Positions 1 to 10,734 of a stretch of 64,000 bases of DNA are shown here, piece after piece. Every line of letters begins with the position of its first letter. Positions within the stretch are counted from its first letter, which is position 1. Origin of the DNA: Amaranthus tricolor (Eukaryota; Streptophyta; Magnoliopsida; Caryophyllales; Amaranthaceae); assembly GCF_026212465.1 (NCBI RefSeq), contig NC_080058.1:3621001-3685000 (forward strand), given 5' to 3'. The translations under genes were made by a program, and so were the position numbers. The notes beneath the pieces were generated by a model. That model saw nothing but the letters and a program-made list of their open reading frames with translations, ran no database searches and was not told the DNA's origin.

Positions 1-1080
1 GGAGACCAATTCAAAGAAGAGAACAAGTCTCTTGAATTCCGAGTTTATAGGAGATAAACAAGGAATTGATTTTCTCCATGTTTTTAGGCGAATTAAAAAT
101 ATTTTGCCAATTAATAAATAAATTTAATTAAGCAACTAATTAAATTTTAACCTTTTACATTAACTAAAAACAGAAAACTTAATTTTCGTAATTTCCAGTC
201 AATGTCTTCTTCAGACCTGTATCATGAGGAACAGCACACTGTCTCCATCTACAACTTTCGTCAGAACTTCAACTCTAGGAACAGTAAACTGTCTTCCAGA
301 GCAATTGTCCAACTTCTTGGATATTTGAGACATGTACATCTTCCACGAATCAAGTCATAGGCTTCATCAACGATTCTCATTAAATCGGATATGTACCTAC
401 AAAACAATCTCTAATAATATGTTTGTTTATTTAAAAGTAAAGTCATCATCAAAACCTTAAGAGGCCAACAAATTTGAACTAAAGACCCAAATTAAACCAT
501 GAATACTAAACTACTACCAAAATTCAACAATCATTGTTTATACTTAAGAACATAAAACTACTTTAAAACATTTAATTTATACTTAAATAAAATAGTTTGT
601 GGATTACCCTGATGAGCAATTCTTCAATCAAAATTCAAAATTCAACTTCAAACACCAAAAGAAGATGGGGATGGTGATAGTACTAAATGTGTTCTCCTTC
701 TTCTACAATGGAAAAGCAAACATCAATTTTTCAGATTTTGAATTTATGCTTTGGAAGAGGATGAATTTTCAGAATTTTACTCTAATTGATAGTGAAGGAG
801 TAAGGGGAACGGAGTATACAGGTTTATAAATAAGGAGTTAGCTTGATGAATCATAAATTACGTGGCAAAATTACGGGTGACTCAACTTCATACTCATACT
901 CATTAAAGTATGAGATGGATAATACACCCATATTTTCCATCGTATAATTTATTTGGTACCCACAAATAATAAAACTAATATCTAAAAGTCGTAGTAAAAT
1001 ATTACTTTTAAAATAACAAACTCATTTTACTTATTAAAATAGTAATTTTTAACAAAGACGTTTATAACTGTTTAACCTGA
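1..1080. other. AT-rich intergenic DNA, no gene recognised
   Basis: Open frames here are short and of low complexity. No conserved protein motif, RNA gene or clear terminal repeat was seen. Confidence 0.6.
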
Positions 1081-1611
1081 CTACATGCTGTGGTTCCTCT
1101 CCATCACTCGCCGCTGGATGACACCACGTGGCATCATCATAGCGTCACATTATGCTCCTGTTACGCCTACGATGAACCAATTTGTAAGTCTTCATTTGCA
1201 TTTAAATGATTAGGTTGCCGTTACATAATATAATATTACATTAACTACATATTAATTGCAAGCACAAGGTGCGGTAGCCGTGATGCGGTACAGCCACGAG
1301 GAGCCCGTGAGGGAGATTGCGCAAGGCATGCTCGTCGGCACGCAGTTCCAGAACTTCATATCGGAAGTTGCTGCGGAGTCATCACCGGCTACCGCCGATG
1401 TGCACGTCTCATCTCCTGCTTATGACTATCATTTGGAGGAGATGGACCTTTGATACCCCGTTGACATTGTGGGGACCTCGCAGGCTGGGCCATCTCAGCC
1501 ATCACGGTACCAGTCCCCTCCTCTGCCAGAGCGACACACGAGCGCCTCTTACTATTGTAGGAGGCATAGGAGACCAACTCAGTTGGATAGGGTAGATGAG
1601 GGTCATGAGCA
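1081..1611 (+). pseudogene. Relic of a plant-mobile-domain-like protein (C-terminal part)
   Basis: This stretch is GC-richer than its surroundings and reads as broken coding sequence. A first piece (about 1081-1180) contains WFLSITRRWMTPRG, and after an intron-like AT-rich gap a second piece (about 1256-1453) contains VAVMRYSHEEPVREIAQGML. The aromatic-x-x-x-TRR-x-x-x-PRG pattern followed by a hydrophilic tail resembles the C-terminal part of plant mobile domain/MAIN-like proteins, which occur as host genes and inside transposons. That assignment is from memory of the family and is tentative. The frame stops at 1453 and continues in another frame as a Ser/Arg/His-rich tail, and no upstream domain is present. 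It is therefore most likely a decayed fragment. The AT microsatellite begins about 30 bp downstream. Confidence 0.4.
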
Positions 1612-1640
1612 TTAGTGTTACGTTTTTGTGTATTTTGATT

Positions 1641-2001
<361 letters not shown>

Positions 2002-2229
2002 TATTTAGTTGTATATTTCAAACATGTGTATATATTTAGTTGTATATATATGTTTATTTAGTTTATCATAGCCTCCAAGCTTTGACTTACGAATGCTCGG
2101 ACTTTTGGCGATGAATCATCCCGCCTGTAACATACATTGACTTGTAATAAGTTATGATAATGTCTCTAATGCAAATACATCAAATAAAAACAACTCAATA
2201 ATTAGAAAAAAAAAAAAAAAGCAAACTAG

Positions 2230-2425
2230 TTGGAACAGGGTCAAACATAAGTCAATAGTAACTGCGAACAGCTGGTTTGTTTTTTTTAACCTGTAACTGC
2301 GAACAGTCCCAAACCACGGGTTTATAAATTTGAGAATTACACGCTTATTTTTGAAAATAAGTTAAAACTTATCTTATTCTGTGGATTTTTTTGATAATTT
2401 ATCTTATTCATTTTAATTTTTCAGT
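2230..2425 (+). repeat. Partial copy of the 37.8 kb foldback element family
   Basis: Two copies of TAACTGCGAACAG lie about 45 bp apart (near 2258 and 2293). A stretch follows (GGGTTTATAAATTTGAGAA, then ACGCTTATTTTTGAAAATAAG split by one base) that closely matches the right flank of the palindrome array at 38.1 kb. The right end (near 2390-2415) aligns with the 37.8 kb terminal inverted repeat, and no matching left end was found. This looks like a truncated family member. Confidence 0.6.
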
Positions 2426-3397
2426 CTCACAAGGCCATGCTGGGACGGAGCTTTTATTACCACCATTTATGGGCCTAATTAAAAAGCTTGCATGGAGATT
2501 ATAGATAAATTCTTAATTGTATGGGACGATGTCATACAAATTTAAACTAGAAGTTTAAATTTAAAAAATAATATTTTAATAGCAATAAATAATTAAAGTT
2601 GAGCATTTTAAGTTCAAAAGTAAATATTTTAATTAATTTATTTGGTACTTTTAGTTTAATATAAAAATATTTTATTATGAGACAATTTATATTTGAAAGC
2701 AATATTAAGTAAGTGAGCTAACTCAAAAAACTCGACCCAACCTAAATGCCTACGAGCTTGGTCCTAACCCCATCTTACAAACTTTTGCTCAGCTCAGAAA
2801 TCCAATAAATCTAAATATTTACTTTAGGGAAATAATTCTTATTATTTTTCACTATACTATCCACATAGGCTTGATATGTGAGTTTTTTTTCCAACCAAAC
2901 CCAAAACCGCTAATATTATTGACTCTAAAAACATTTAATCCTTATTTTTTAGTGTTATATGGCATTTTTTATTAACAATGATTATGCATGATTTATACTA
3001 ACAAATAACAACCTTTAAAAGTAAATAGAACTGTTGATATTGTCAACAACTTTTATTATGAAGAATCCCCAACAATGTCAATTGATGGTTCAATTTATTT
3101 CGTTTTCTCCGCTAAATTTAGATTCTACATATATCGCAAGTTAAATAAAATATTATTTCCCTAAACTCGAAAATTTAACTTATTTAATCTTATTTTTGGA
3201 TTTGGGGCCATGTCCTTTGTTTTTGATCATATCCATTGTCTTAATGGCCCACATGAAAACACCAAGGCTAAAAAAGACATCACAAGAAAAATATCATTCC
3301 AATTACAATCTCTTTGCACAGTTCACAGTTTCACTAGTAGCCATTATCAACTACTCTAAACTTGATCTTTTTTCAGTGAGTAGAGTAAAATCCCAAG
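2426..3397. other. AT-rich upstream region of the plastid-protein gene
   Basis: No recognisable repeat or protein was seen. The last few hundred bases must contain the promoter and 5' UTR of the gene starting at 3398. A short overlapping frame (3196-3474) in another phase has no recognisable motif. Confidence 0.5.
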
Positions 3398-6300
3398 ATG
3401 CCTCTTCCATTAATTCAAACCACCTCAATATTTCCATCATCTTTACAATCAACATCAACATTAACCCATTTTAAACTGTATAATTACAACCCATTTGCTA
3501 ATTCTTCTAATAGTAATCCCAATTTCCTTCCCAAATCTTTTCTACCTGGAATTCCACTAACCCTAAAATATTTTCTCTATTCTAGAGCTTATTATTGTAA
3601 AAAGAATTACTTTGGTCAGTCTAATGCAAATGCAATTTGTGCTACTTTGCTTGATAACCCTATTTTATGGGTTGGTAGATTATGCGTTTTTTATGCTCTT
3701 TTGAAGACTGGTTTAGCTGGATCTCAAACCAATCCTCTTGTTTCAGGTTTGTAATGGGTTTGTGTTTATGGAAAAGTTTCATTTTTTTTTGATAGTTTCA
3801 TTCTTTTTTGTTGTTTAATGGGTTTTTAGCAAATGCGTTATTGTTGGTAGCTGATCGCTGATTTATATTGCTAAGTTTATTAACCTATTTGACCAATAGA
3901 TTTTTAACCCGCTGGTATGAGCAACTTGTTCAAAACACCTTATTAATTTACCTAAAATTAGCATTGTATGGTTTAAAACCACTTAATTCTCTATTTTTAT
4001 CAAAATAATCTAATTATAGTACGAAACTATTTTGCCAAACATATGTTTGTGAGTAACTTTAATGGTTTTTTTTTTTTATTTTTTATTTTGCTGTTTTGGG
4101 TGATTAAATTTTCTGCCTTTCCATCCTCAGATTTAGGTGATGGAATTAGTAATGATGGTGCTGATTTGGGATTCTCTAAGTGGTTGGAAAAGTTCCAAAA
4201 GAATCCAGGTATGTTGTTTTTTCTGATTTTGGTATAAAGTTTTATCTTTTGCTTGAATTTTTATGGGGGTGATCTTATCAGTCTTATTTGAGTCAATTGT
4301 TTAATTTAGTATGTTATAAGTGTAATTGGAATACTTTTAGATTTTGTGGAGTGTTGAAAAACATAGTACCTTTGTCAAATTGAAGTTCTCTGCATTAGTA
4401 TTTAACATATAATGTATCTTGGATTTCAACCACCAGTTTAAGCTTTTGGTTGAGTTATTTTATAGTATCACAAGCACAAACATGACAGGCGGTTACTGGT
4501 TCAAATGTTATTCAGCATTTCTTACAAGTGAAATATTTAGCGCTAGGGGTGAGACCGAGAGGGAATATGTTCCATCCACACTTCGAGCCCATAGACTATC
4601 GTTTATATCTTAAGGCTTCAACCATCGGTCTAAAGTTTTGACAATATTTAAATTTTTAAACCTTGATGTGCATTGTTCACCACCTTGTTTGTATGTTCAT
4701 CTACATTATAGCTTTTGAAGATGAAACTAAAATGTACTGCAACACTGATACTTTGCCATTGATATAAGTAAATTGAAATCAAAATGACCAAGGGCGGAGC
4801 AAAAATTGAAAATTTCTATGAAGGCTCTGTTCAATTTCAAAAATTATGATATTTTTCTAACCAATTTGTATCTTTAAACACTTAACATATACTACATAAT
4901 TTAAATTTAATATTGAGGCCTCCAATTTTCCGGGGCTCTGTATGGTTGAACATGTTGAACATGCTCAAAACCTCCCCTGATGACCAATGCTTTTCTGTTG
5001 TCGAGAGTTTGGGAGAAAGAGGAGGGATGTATGTTGCTTTCGGTTGGGGGAAAGAAGAGGGGTGAGGGTGAGATTGCTTGATGGGTTTAAATTATCTGTG
5101 AGCATATGGTTTAGACATCCATTTTTGATGTTGTATCTTGAGGTCATTGTTTGTGTTTCTCTTTGATCAAGAAAAAGCATAAATCATATTTAACTGAATC
5201 AACTCATCAACAAAAAACATTGAATAGGGTTTATTCCAAAGTCAAGTGACTCAGGCAAGGTTTGAGAGGGTCATATCTATGAAATAAAATTGAGGTCATT
5301 TCGCTACGTAAGCACCGTTATATATAACAAATTTTAGCTTTATCGAACTGTATAACCCACTTATGTAACCCGTGATTTAAAATCATGTAATACCAACTAT
5401 TATTAGCTATCATGCCAACATATTAACCATTTTATCTACTTTTTAAAATGTATTGAGTTCTAAAAGATATATCATAAGCTTTAATTTTAAATATATGTTC
5501 TAGAAAACTTTATAAAGTGAATTTTTTTTTCAAGTTAACAATTCACATTGCAATGTCCGATAAATGATTCGTAATATTAAGAGGTACCACATGTTTGGCT
5601 CTGACAATTCGTCACATGATCACCCCATGGGCCCACTTGTGTGGATACACCCACAGGGCACCCGTGGGCTCGGGACCACAAATCCACGGGTCATGAGTGT
5701 TTACTTGCATACAACACATGAAGAGTTTCGCTCTTTCCCAAACCATATGGTTTTGGAAAAGAGTAAACCTCATCAAGTGTGTATGCACCAGTGGGTTTGT
5801 GGGCCCGAGTTTACGAGTGGGACGAATTGTCACGGCCTAACATGGATTAGAGCCGATGGTGGTTCTTGGATATGATGTGGCACACATGTGATGGGAGTAT
5901 TGGAAATACTTCACATGTAAGGAAGATCCATGTCGCTAAAAGAATGGGTTGTAGACTTGTATACAAATACTGGATGAGGTTTACTCTAATATTAGTTGGC
6001 CACAAAAAAGACCTTACCTACAAGGCTACAACACTAAATTGTAGAAACATAGTCATGAACATGATTAGTCTTCTAAATTCTCTCCCAAAAATTTCTGCAA
6101 CAGTGTTAGCTAGATACAAAATATAACCCTTCGCTTTTATTTTATAATCAGGATCTCTTAAAAACTTGTTAGGAAGTTGATACACATAACCCTCACCATC
6201 GTAACATTTAGAAAAAAAATGGAAAATCTACGAGGAAACTGGTGTCCGTGTTCTTTAAAATGAGTCTTCTTGTGTGCTCATCTTCCTCCTCCCAACGAAT

Positions 6301-9300
6301 AATTTCTTGTTCTCCTTCGGGGGTGACTTTCTTGATTCGCTTTTAGAGGGTGCGTACAAGACAAGCTCAAATATCATCTTCTCCCCTTGAACGAATCAAT
6401 TGATTCAAGAGCTAGACATGTGTTTGATGCAAATATTGCCTAATCATAAATTTCTCAGGTATAAACCAATTCAGAGTCTTTCTTTTGGGTTTGTGGAGTG
6501 GAAATGATGGAAGTCACGTAAAGCATTCTTATAGTGAGGAACATTACGTACTTTCTCCCTCTTACATTTTCTTTCGTCATCCCGCTTAACAAGGAAGAAA
6601 TTGTTAATGTTGGAGACTTCTGCTTCATGCTCATTGATAAGCTTTCCTGTCAAGGCCCAAAACTAGCTTTATTACACCTTCAACCTTATTCAAGGTTTCT
6701 TGACTCTACAGAACATCCATTTTATAACGTCTCATGATTGTACGTGAATTTCAGTTCAAAAATAAATAAGATAAACTTTAATGGCCAATGTTGTCCATAA
6801 TATTCTCTCATAAAAGTTGCATTAGCTTTACGAATTGACTTGAAGCGAATAGTTTCTACAAAATGAACGCACACAACATGGAATGCCTTTTGCATTGATC
6901 GAGGATTTTCATTCTTTTTCAATACATGAAGGGCTTCCACAAAGACCAGGGGATCAATCCTACTACCCAAAGAATTCGATCCATTATAGTCAATATCAAG
7001 CTTAGAGTTAATTGGTGGTTTACAATTTGTCAACTTGATGCTATGACCTTTTAACATAGACCAATTGGGGTTTGTGGAGTCTTCATTATCTTCATCATCA
7101 CCAGAATAACCTTCAAATTAGATAGTTCGAAACAATAAAAGACGTGTTGTCGTCCTCCCTAGAATAATCTCCATTGATCCTAAATATGCAAAAATTGGAC
7201 GTTCATTGTCTGTAAAAGTGACTCCTTTTCCCCTAAGCCTATTACTCCTAGCCGTCATAAACAACTCTAAAACAAAAGGTGTAGTGTCGTAACAGTGTTC
7301 GAGCCTATTATCAATTGTTAAATTAAGTGACTGTATTCGGTCGTTGATACTTTGACATGTCGAAAACCAATCTCATATCTATCTTAGGTTTCTATTTCTT
7401 TTTTGGAGACATTATGGTGCATTTGTGATATGTCGAAGTAGCTTCATTTTATCATGTTTGTTGAAGACTTGTGCTTCATGCTCATTGATAAATTAAGCTT
7501 TCCTGTCAAGGCTCAAAACTAATTTCATTTTACCTTGATCTATCACATATCACTAATCCACCACAATGTATCCGAAAAAGAAACAGAAAGCTAAGACTTG
7601 TACGAGATTGGTTTTCGTCATGTCGAAGTATCAACGACGAGATATAGTCACACTTGATTTAACAATCGATGATGGGCTCGAACACTGATACGACACTTCA
7701 CTTTCTGTTTTGGAGTTGTTTATAATGGCGAAGGGTACTAGGCTCAGGAGAAAATAATTCACTTTTCGAAGACAATGAACGTCCAATTTGAAAATTTAGG
7801 ATGAATGGAGATTATTCTGGGGGAGGATGTCAGCATGACTTTTATTGTTGCGAAGAGAACTATTTACCTTGAAGATTATTTTGGTGATAATGAAGATGAT
7901 GATTACTCCATGCAACCCAAATGGTCTATATTAAAAGGCCATAGGCCCATAGCATCAAGTTGACAAATTGTAAACCACCAAAAAACTCTAAGCTTGATGT
8001 TGACTATAATGAATCGGATTTTTTTGGGTAGCAGGACTGGTCCTCTGGTCTTGTTAAAAGCCCTTTACGTATTGAAAAAGAATAAAAATCCTCGTTCAAT
8101 TCGTGAAGCTATTGCAGCTTTTATGCGGGAACCTTATGGACAACATTTTCTGCCATCAAAATTTATCCTAATTATCTTAAACTGGAATTCACTTAGCACA
8201 ATAATGAGACGTTACAAGATGGATGTTCTTCAAAGTCAAGAAACCTTGGATAAAGATCAAGGTAAAATGAAACTAGTTTTGGGCCTTGATAGGAAAGCTA
8301 AATTTACTGATGAGCATGAAATGAAGCAAAAGTCTTCAACATGATCAATGTCTTGTTAAAGGAGATGACGAAAGAAAAAAGTTCGAGGGAGAGAGTACAT
8401 AATGTTCCTCACTATAAGAATGCTTTTACGTGGCTTGCTTACCATCAGTTCCACCCCACAAACTTAAAAGGAAGACTCTGAATTGGTTTAAACCTAAGAA
8501 ATTTATAAGTAGGCAATATTTGCATCAAACACGTGTCGAGCTTTTAAATCAGTTGATTTGTTCTGTTGGAGAAGATGACATTTGGGATTGTCTTGTACGC
8601 GCCCTAAGTAAGCAAATCAAGGAAGTTGTCCTCTAGAGAGAGCAAGAAATTGTTCGTTGGGAGAAGGAAAATGAGCACATTGGAAAGCTCATTTTGAATA
8701 ACTAAGATATCAGTTTCATCGTAGATTCTCCTTTTTTGAAGTAAAATAGGGACATAAGTATGGAATATCATAACAAAAATCATACTCACAGGCTTCCGAG
8801 TTTGCATATGGTCTTATTGTGAATGCCAGCATAGAAATGAGGAAACACGTGGTTCACACACTTCGTACGCTAAGGAGATATATACCATCCAAAACCAATA
8901 TGGCAATGGGAAGAAAGGCTCGAATAATTTATAAAGTTTGCAGTGTGCACATGATCTTTAATTTGTCGACGTGGGATAAACCATTCCTACACCATATCCG
9001 CGACATTGTGACCATTACCGCAATCGCGACGACAACTTCGAAAGTTTTCTATGGTCGGTGAAAATTTTATTTTTTATCGACCCTTGATTTCAAAGAGGAC
9101 CAAATAGTAACGATATAGCTTATAAGCTATATAAGTATATAGCTTATAAGCTATATAAGTTAAACAAAACAAATAACTACCAATAATCATTTGAAACATC
9201 ATTACCATTTTATGAAATCGCTCCGGGTCTTTTTATGAGAGCTTAGGTAGCAAACAAGCATCTTAATCACTTAATGTCCTCTGAGTTCAAAGTTTTCTTC

Positions 9301-10028
9301 CCCTTGATTTATTATTGAATGCTCTAAAATATGGAGCTTATTCTACTTATTATTCATTATCTAAATCGAGAATTCGAGACTTCTACTATTTTACTTTTAC
9401 TAGTTAATTTTGGGAATGCTTTTGTTAAATTATTTCTTTGATAGACAAAGAAGCTTCTGACAAGCGGAAGTTGGTAAGCAAATGGCATCCCACAACAAAG
9501 GGAACACTTAGGAGGAACTATAGGGTTCCTTCCAAACGAGAAGGACAACGGCTTCTTAAAGCTATCGCTTCCTTACTCTCCGAGGATGATCACTTTGTAG
9601 ATGCTTCTTCCCACAAGGTATAAGATAAACTTCTTGAGTCCCAATCTATCGCTTATTTTTCGACAATATTAACCGAAGCTAATCTCCATAGATGCATACA
9701 TGAATTTCTGACTTTTCCCTCAAGTATAGCTTGCCCAATAACGCTGTAAAATGAACTTAATTTTTTTGTACCGTTTTTGGCTTCTTTCTGTATGTTCTCG
9801 ACTTTGCTTAAGTCTCGATTTCGTGTGATTTAGGGTTGTCAAATTAGAAGGGAAAGTGCACATGGAGAAAGTGTATGTTGCAACAATGTAAGAGCCCTCT
9901 TTGATGAGCTGCCAACGCCACATATTATTGTTGAGATTACACCCTTTCCTGCTGGACCGTTAACAGAGAAGGATTACACCAAAGCTGAAAAGCTGGAGAA
10001 GGTGCTTCGATCCAGCCCTACGGTTTAA
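3398..10028 (+). CDS. Conserved plant protein, putative plastid targeting, 4 exons, 264 aa
   Basis: Exons 3398-3746, 4131-4208, 9445-9617 and 9834-10028 join with consistent phases (1, 1, 0) and GT..AG borders into one frame ending in TAA. The N-terminus is rich in Ser, Thr, Pro and Asn and poor in acidic residues, like a chloroplast transit peptide. A hydrophobic segment around residues 88-110 could span a membrane. The C-terminal half looks strongly constrained: KWHPTTKGTLRRNYRVPSK at about 155-173, a Cys-containing block (C202, C215, C216), then a hydrophobic strand and a PFPAGPLTEKDY motif. I believe this belongs to a conserved land-plant family but cannot name a function. Intron 2 is about 5.2 kb and full of repeats, while the other introns are 216-384 bp. 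The gene converges on the KH gene, with 706 bp between stop codons. Whether the long intron is spliced efficiently cannot be told from DNA. Confidence 0.8.
3838..4046 (-). mobile_element. MITE-like repeat in intron 1 (same family as 39.4 kb)
   Basis: The reverse complement starts ATGTTTGGCAAAATAGTTT and continues GATAAAAATAGAGA...GGTTTTAAACC. It aligns with the start of the element at 39.36 kb (GTGTTTGGTAAAATAGTTTT...GACAAAAATAGAGAG). Two dispersed copies in opposite orientation indicate a mobile repeat of about 200-250 bp. The GTTTGGTAAA end is typical of plant hAT-type MITEs, but no target duplication could be fixed. Confidence 0.5.
4210..5585. other. Left part of the long intron, no gene
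   Basis: This is intronic sequence of the plastid-protein gene. Short frames on both strands show no conserved motif. A segment around 4480-4640 has features of retrotransposon-derived sequence (GGTTCAAAT, a GAGACCGAGAGGG stretch), but I cannot assign a family. Confidence 0.5.
5586..5945. repeat. Palindromic dispersed repeat (family Y)
   Basis: An imperfect inverted repeat is centred near 5745 (AACCATATGGTTTT). The left arm begins with GACAATTCGTCAC and the right arm ends with the complement GACGAATTGTCACGGCC. Open frames on both strands over the palindrome therefore give similar peptides. The right flank carries GGATTAGAGCCGATGG, which resembles the retrotransposon primer-binding sequence for initiator tRNA-Met. 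A one-arm relative is at 48.1-48.4 kb. This suggests LTR- or TRIM-derived sequence that folded back or inserted twice in opposite orientation. Confidence 0.6.
6190..8785. repeat. Large inverted repeat, arms about 1.25 kb, inside intron 2
   Basis: The left arm (about 6190-7450) is matched in reverse complement by the right arm (about 7540-8785) with roughly 80% identity by eye. Examples are the frames at 6722-7057 (-) and 7994-8344 (+), which share SRxxPLVxxxALxVLKKNxNPRS, and GGCAATATTTGCATCAAACA near 6430 (minus) and 8513 (plus). A loop of about 90 bp carries a further copy of a piece found in both arms (near 6620, 7470 and 8300). Each arm carries degenerate coding-like sequence with several frameshifts and stops and no family I recognise. 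It could be a foldback or MULE-type element carrying captured gene fragments, or an inverted duplication. The host gene's transcript would contain both arms and could form a hairpin of more than 1 kb. Confidence 0.85.
8838..9010 (+). repeat. Dispersed repeat (family X), copy 1
   Basis: The sequence runs ACGTGGTTCACACACTTCGT, then GGAGATATATACCATCC, AATATGGCAATGGGAAGAAAG, AATAATTTATAAAGTTTGC and GTCGACGTGGGA. The same order of blocks recurs at about 47.25 and 49.42 kb. It is likely LTR- or TRIM-derived. Confidence 0.6.
9114..9160. repeat. Two-copy tandem palindrome
   Basis: The block TATAGCTTATAAGCTATATA occurs twice, about 24 bp apart. Each copy is self-complementary around AGCTTATAAGCT. Confidence 0.85.
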
Positions 10029-10734
10029 TTTTTATGTGTATCTTGCCCTGTAACTTTGTAAATAACGACACCTGACCCAGCTTTCCTTTGAAACCCAAAC
10101 TTGTGTACCTTTTCGTCCTGCTTTGTTCGAAGATTACATCCAGTTGTACACTTGTACTGTCCTCATAAACATTTTCATATTGAATGGAGCATAGATTTTA
10201 ATTGTTATAAGTTGAGTATTAGTAAGGAGATGTTCTTTCACATTTATGGCTTCTTCTTCCTTTATCAACCCCAATTTGACGCGGTAGACTACCGCGTGCC
10301 AAACTTTTTTTGACAAACGGGTTGGAAGAAACAAAGGCATACCGTAATAGCTTAAATGCAATTACAATCACAAATATAGTTAAAATCACGCCCGCCTGAC
10401 ACTCCTATTTACCATTAAAATCACTACATTAGCGTGTGTGATGTAGTAACGAATAGTGAAAAAACCAAACATCGGATAAAAATCAACTAAAACCCCAAAA
10501 TTGATGCCGTAGATCAATGTTCAAGTATCACATCATATTACATTTATCGTCCATCTCTAAACTAACCAGAATACGCAGATGATCAAGTCTAACAAATCCT
10601 CCAACTATAATTTTAAGAGCGCATCAGAGTAGATAAGCAAAACTTGAACTCTAAGCATGGCATCCATTGGGCTTCGACTCTGACCAATTCGTACGGTTTT
10701 GAGTAAAACAACTCGGGTACAGACTCGGTATGAA
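10029..10734. other. Convergent 3' region between two genes
   Basis: The plus-strand plastid-protein gene ends at 10028 and the minus-strand KH gene ends at 10735. Both 3' UTRs must lie in this interval. No other gene or repeat was recognised. Confidence 0.7.
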
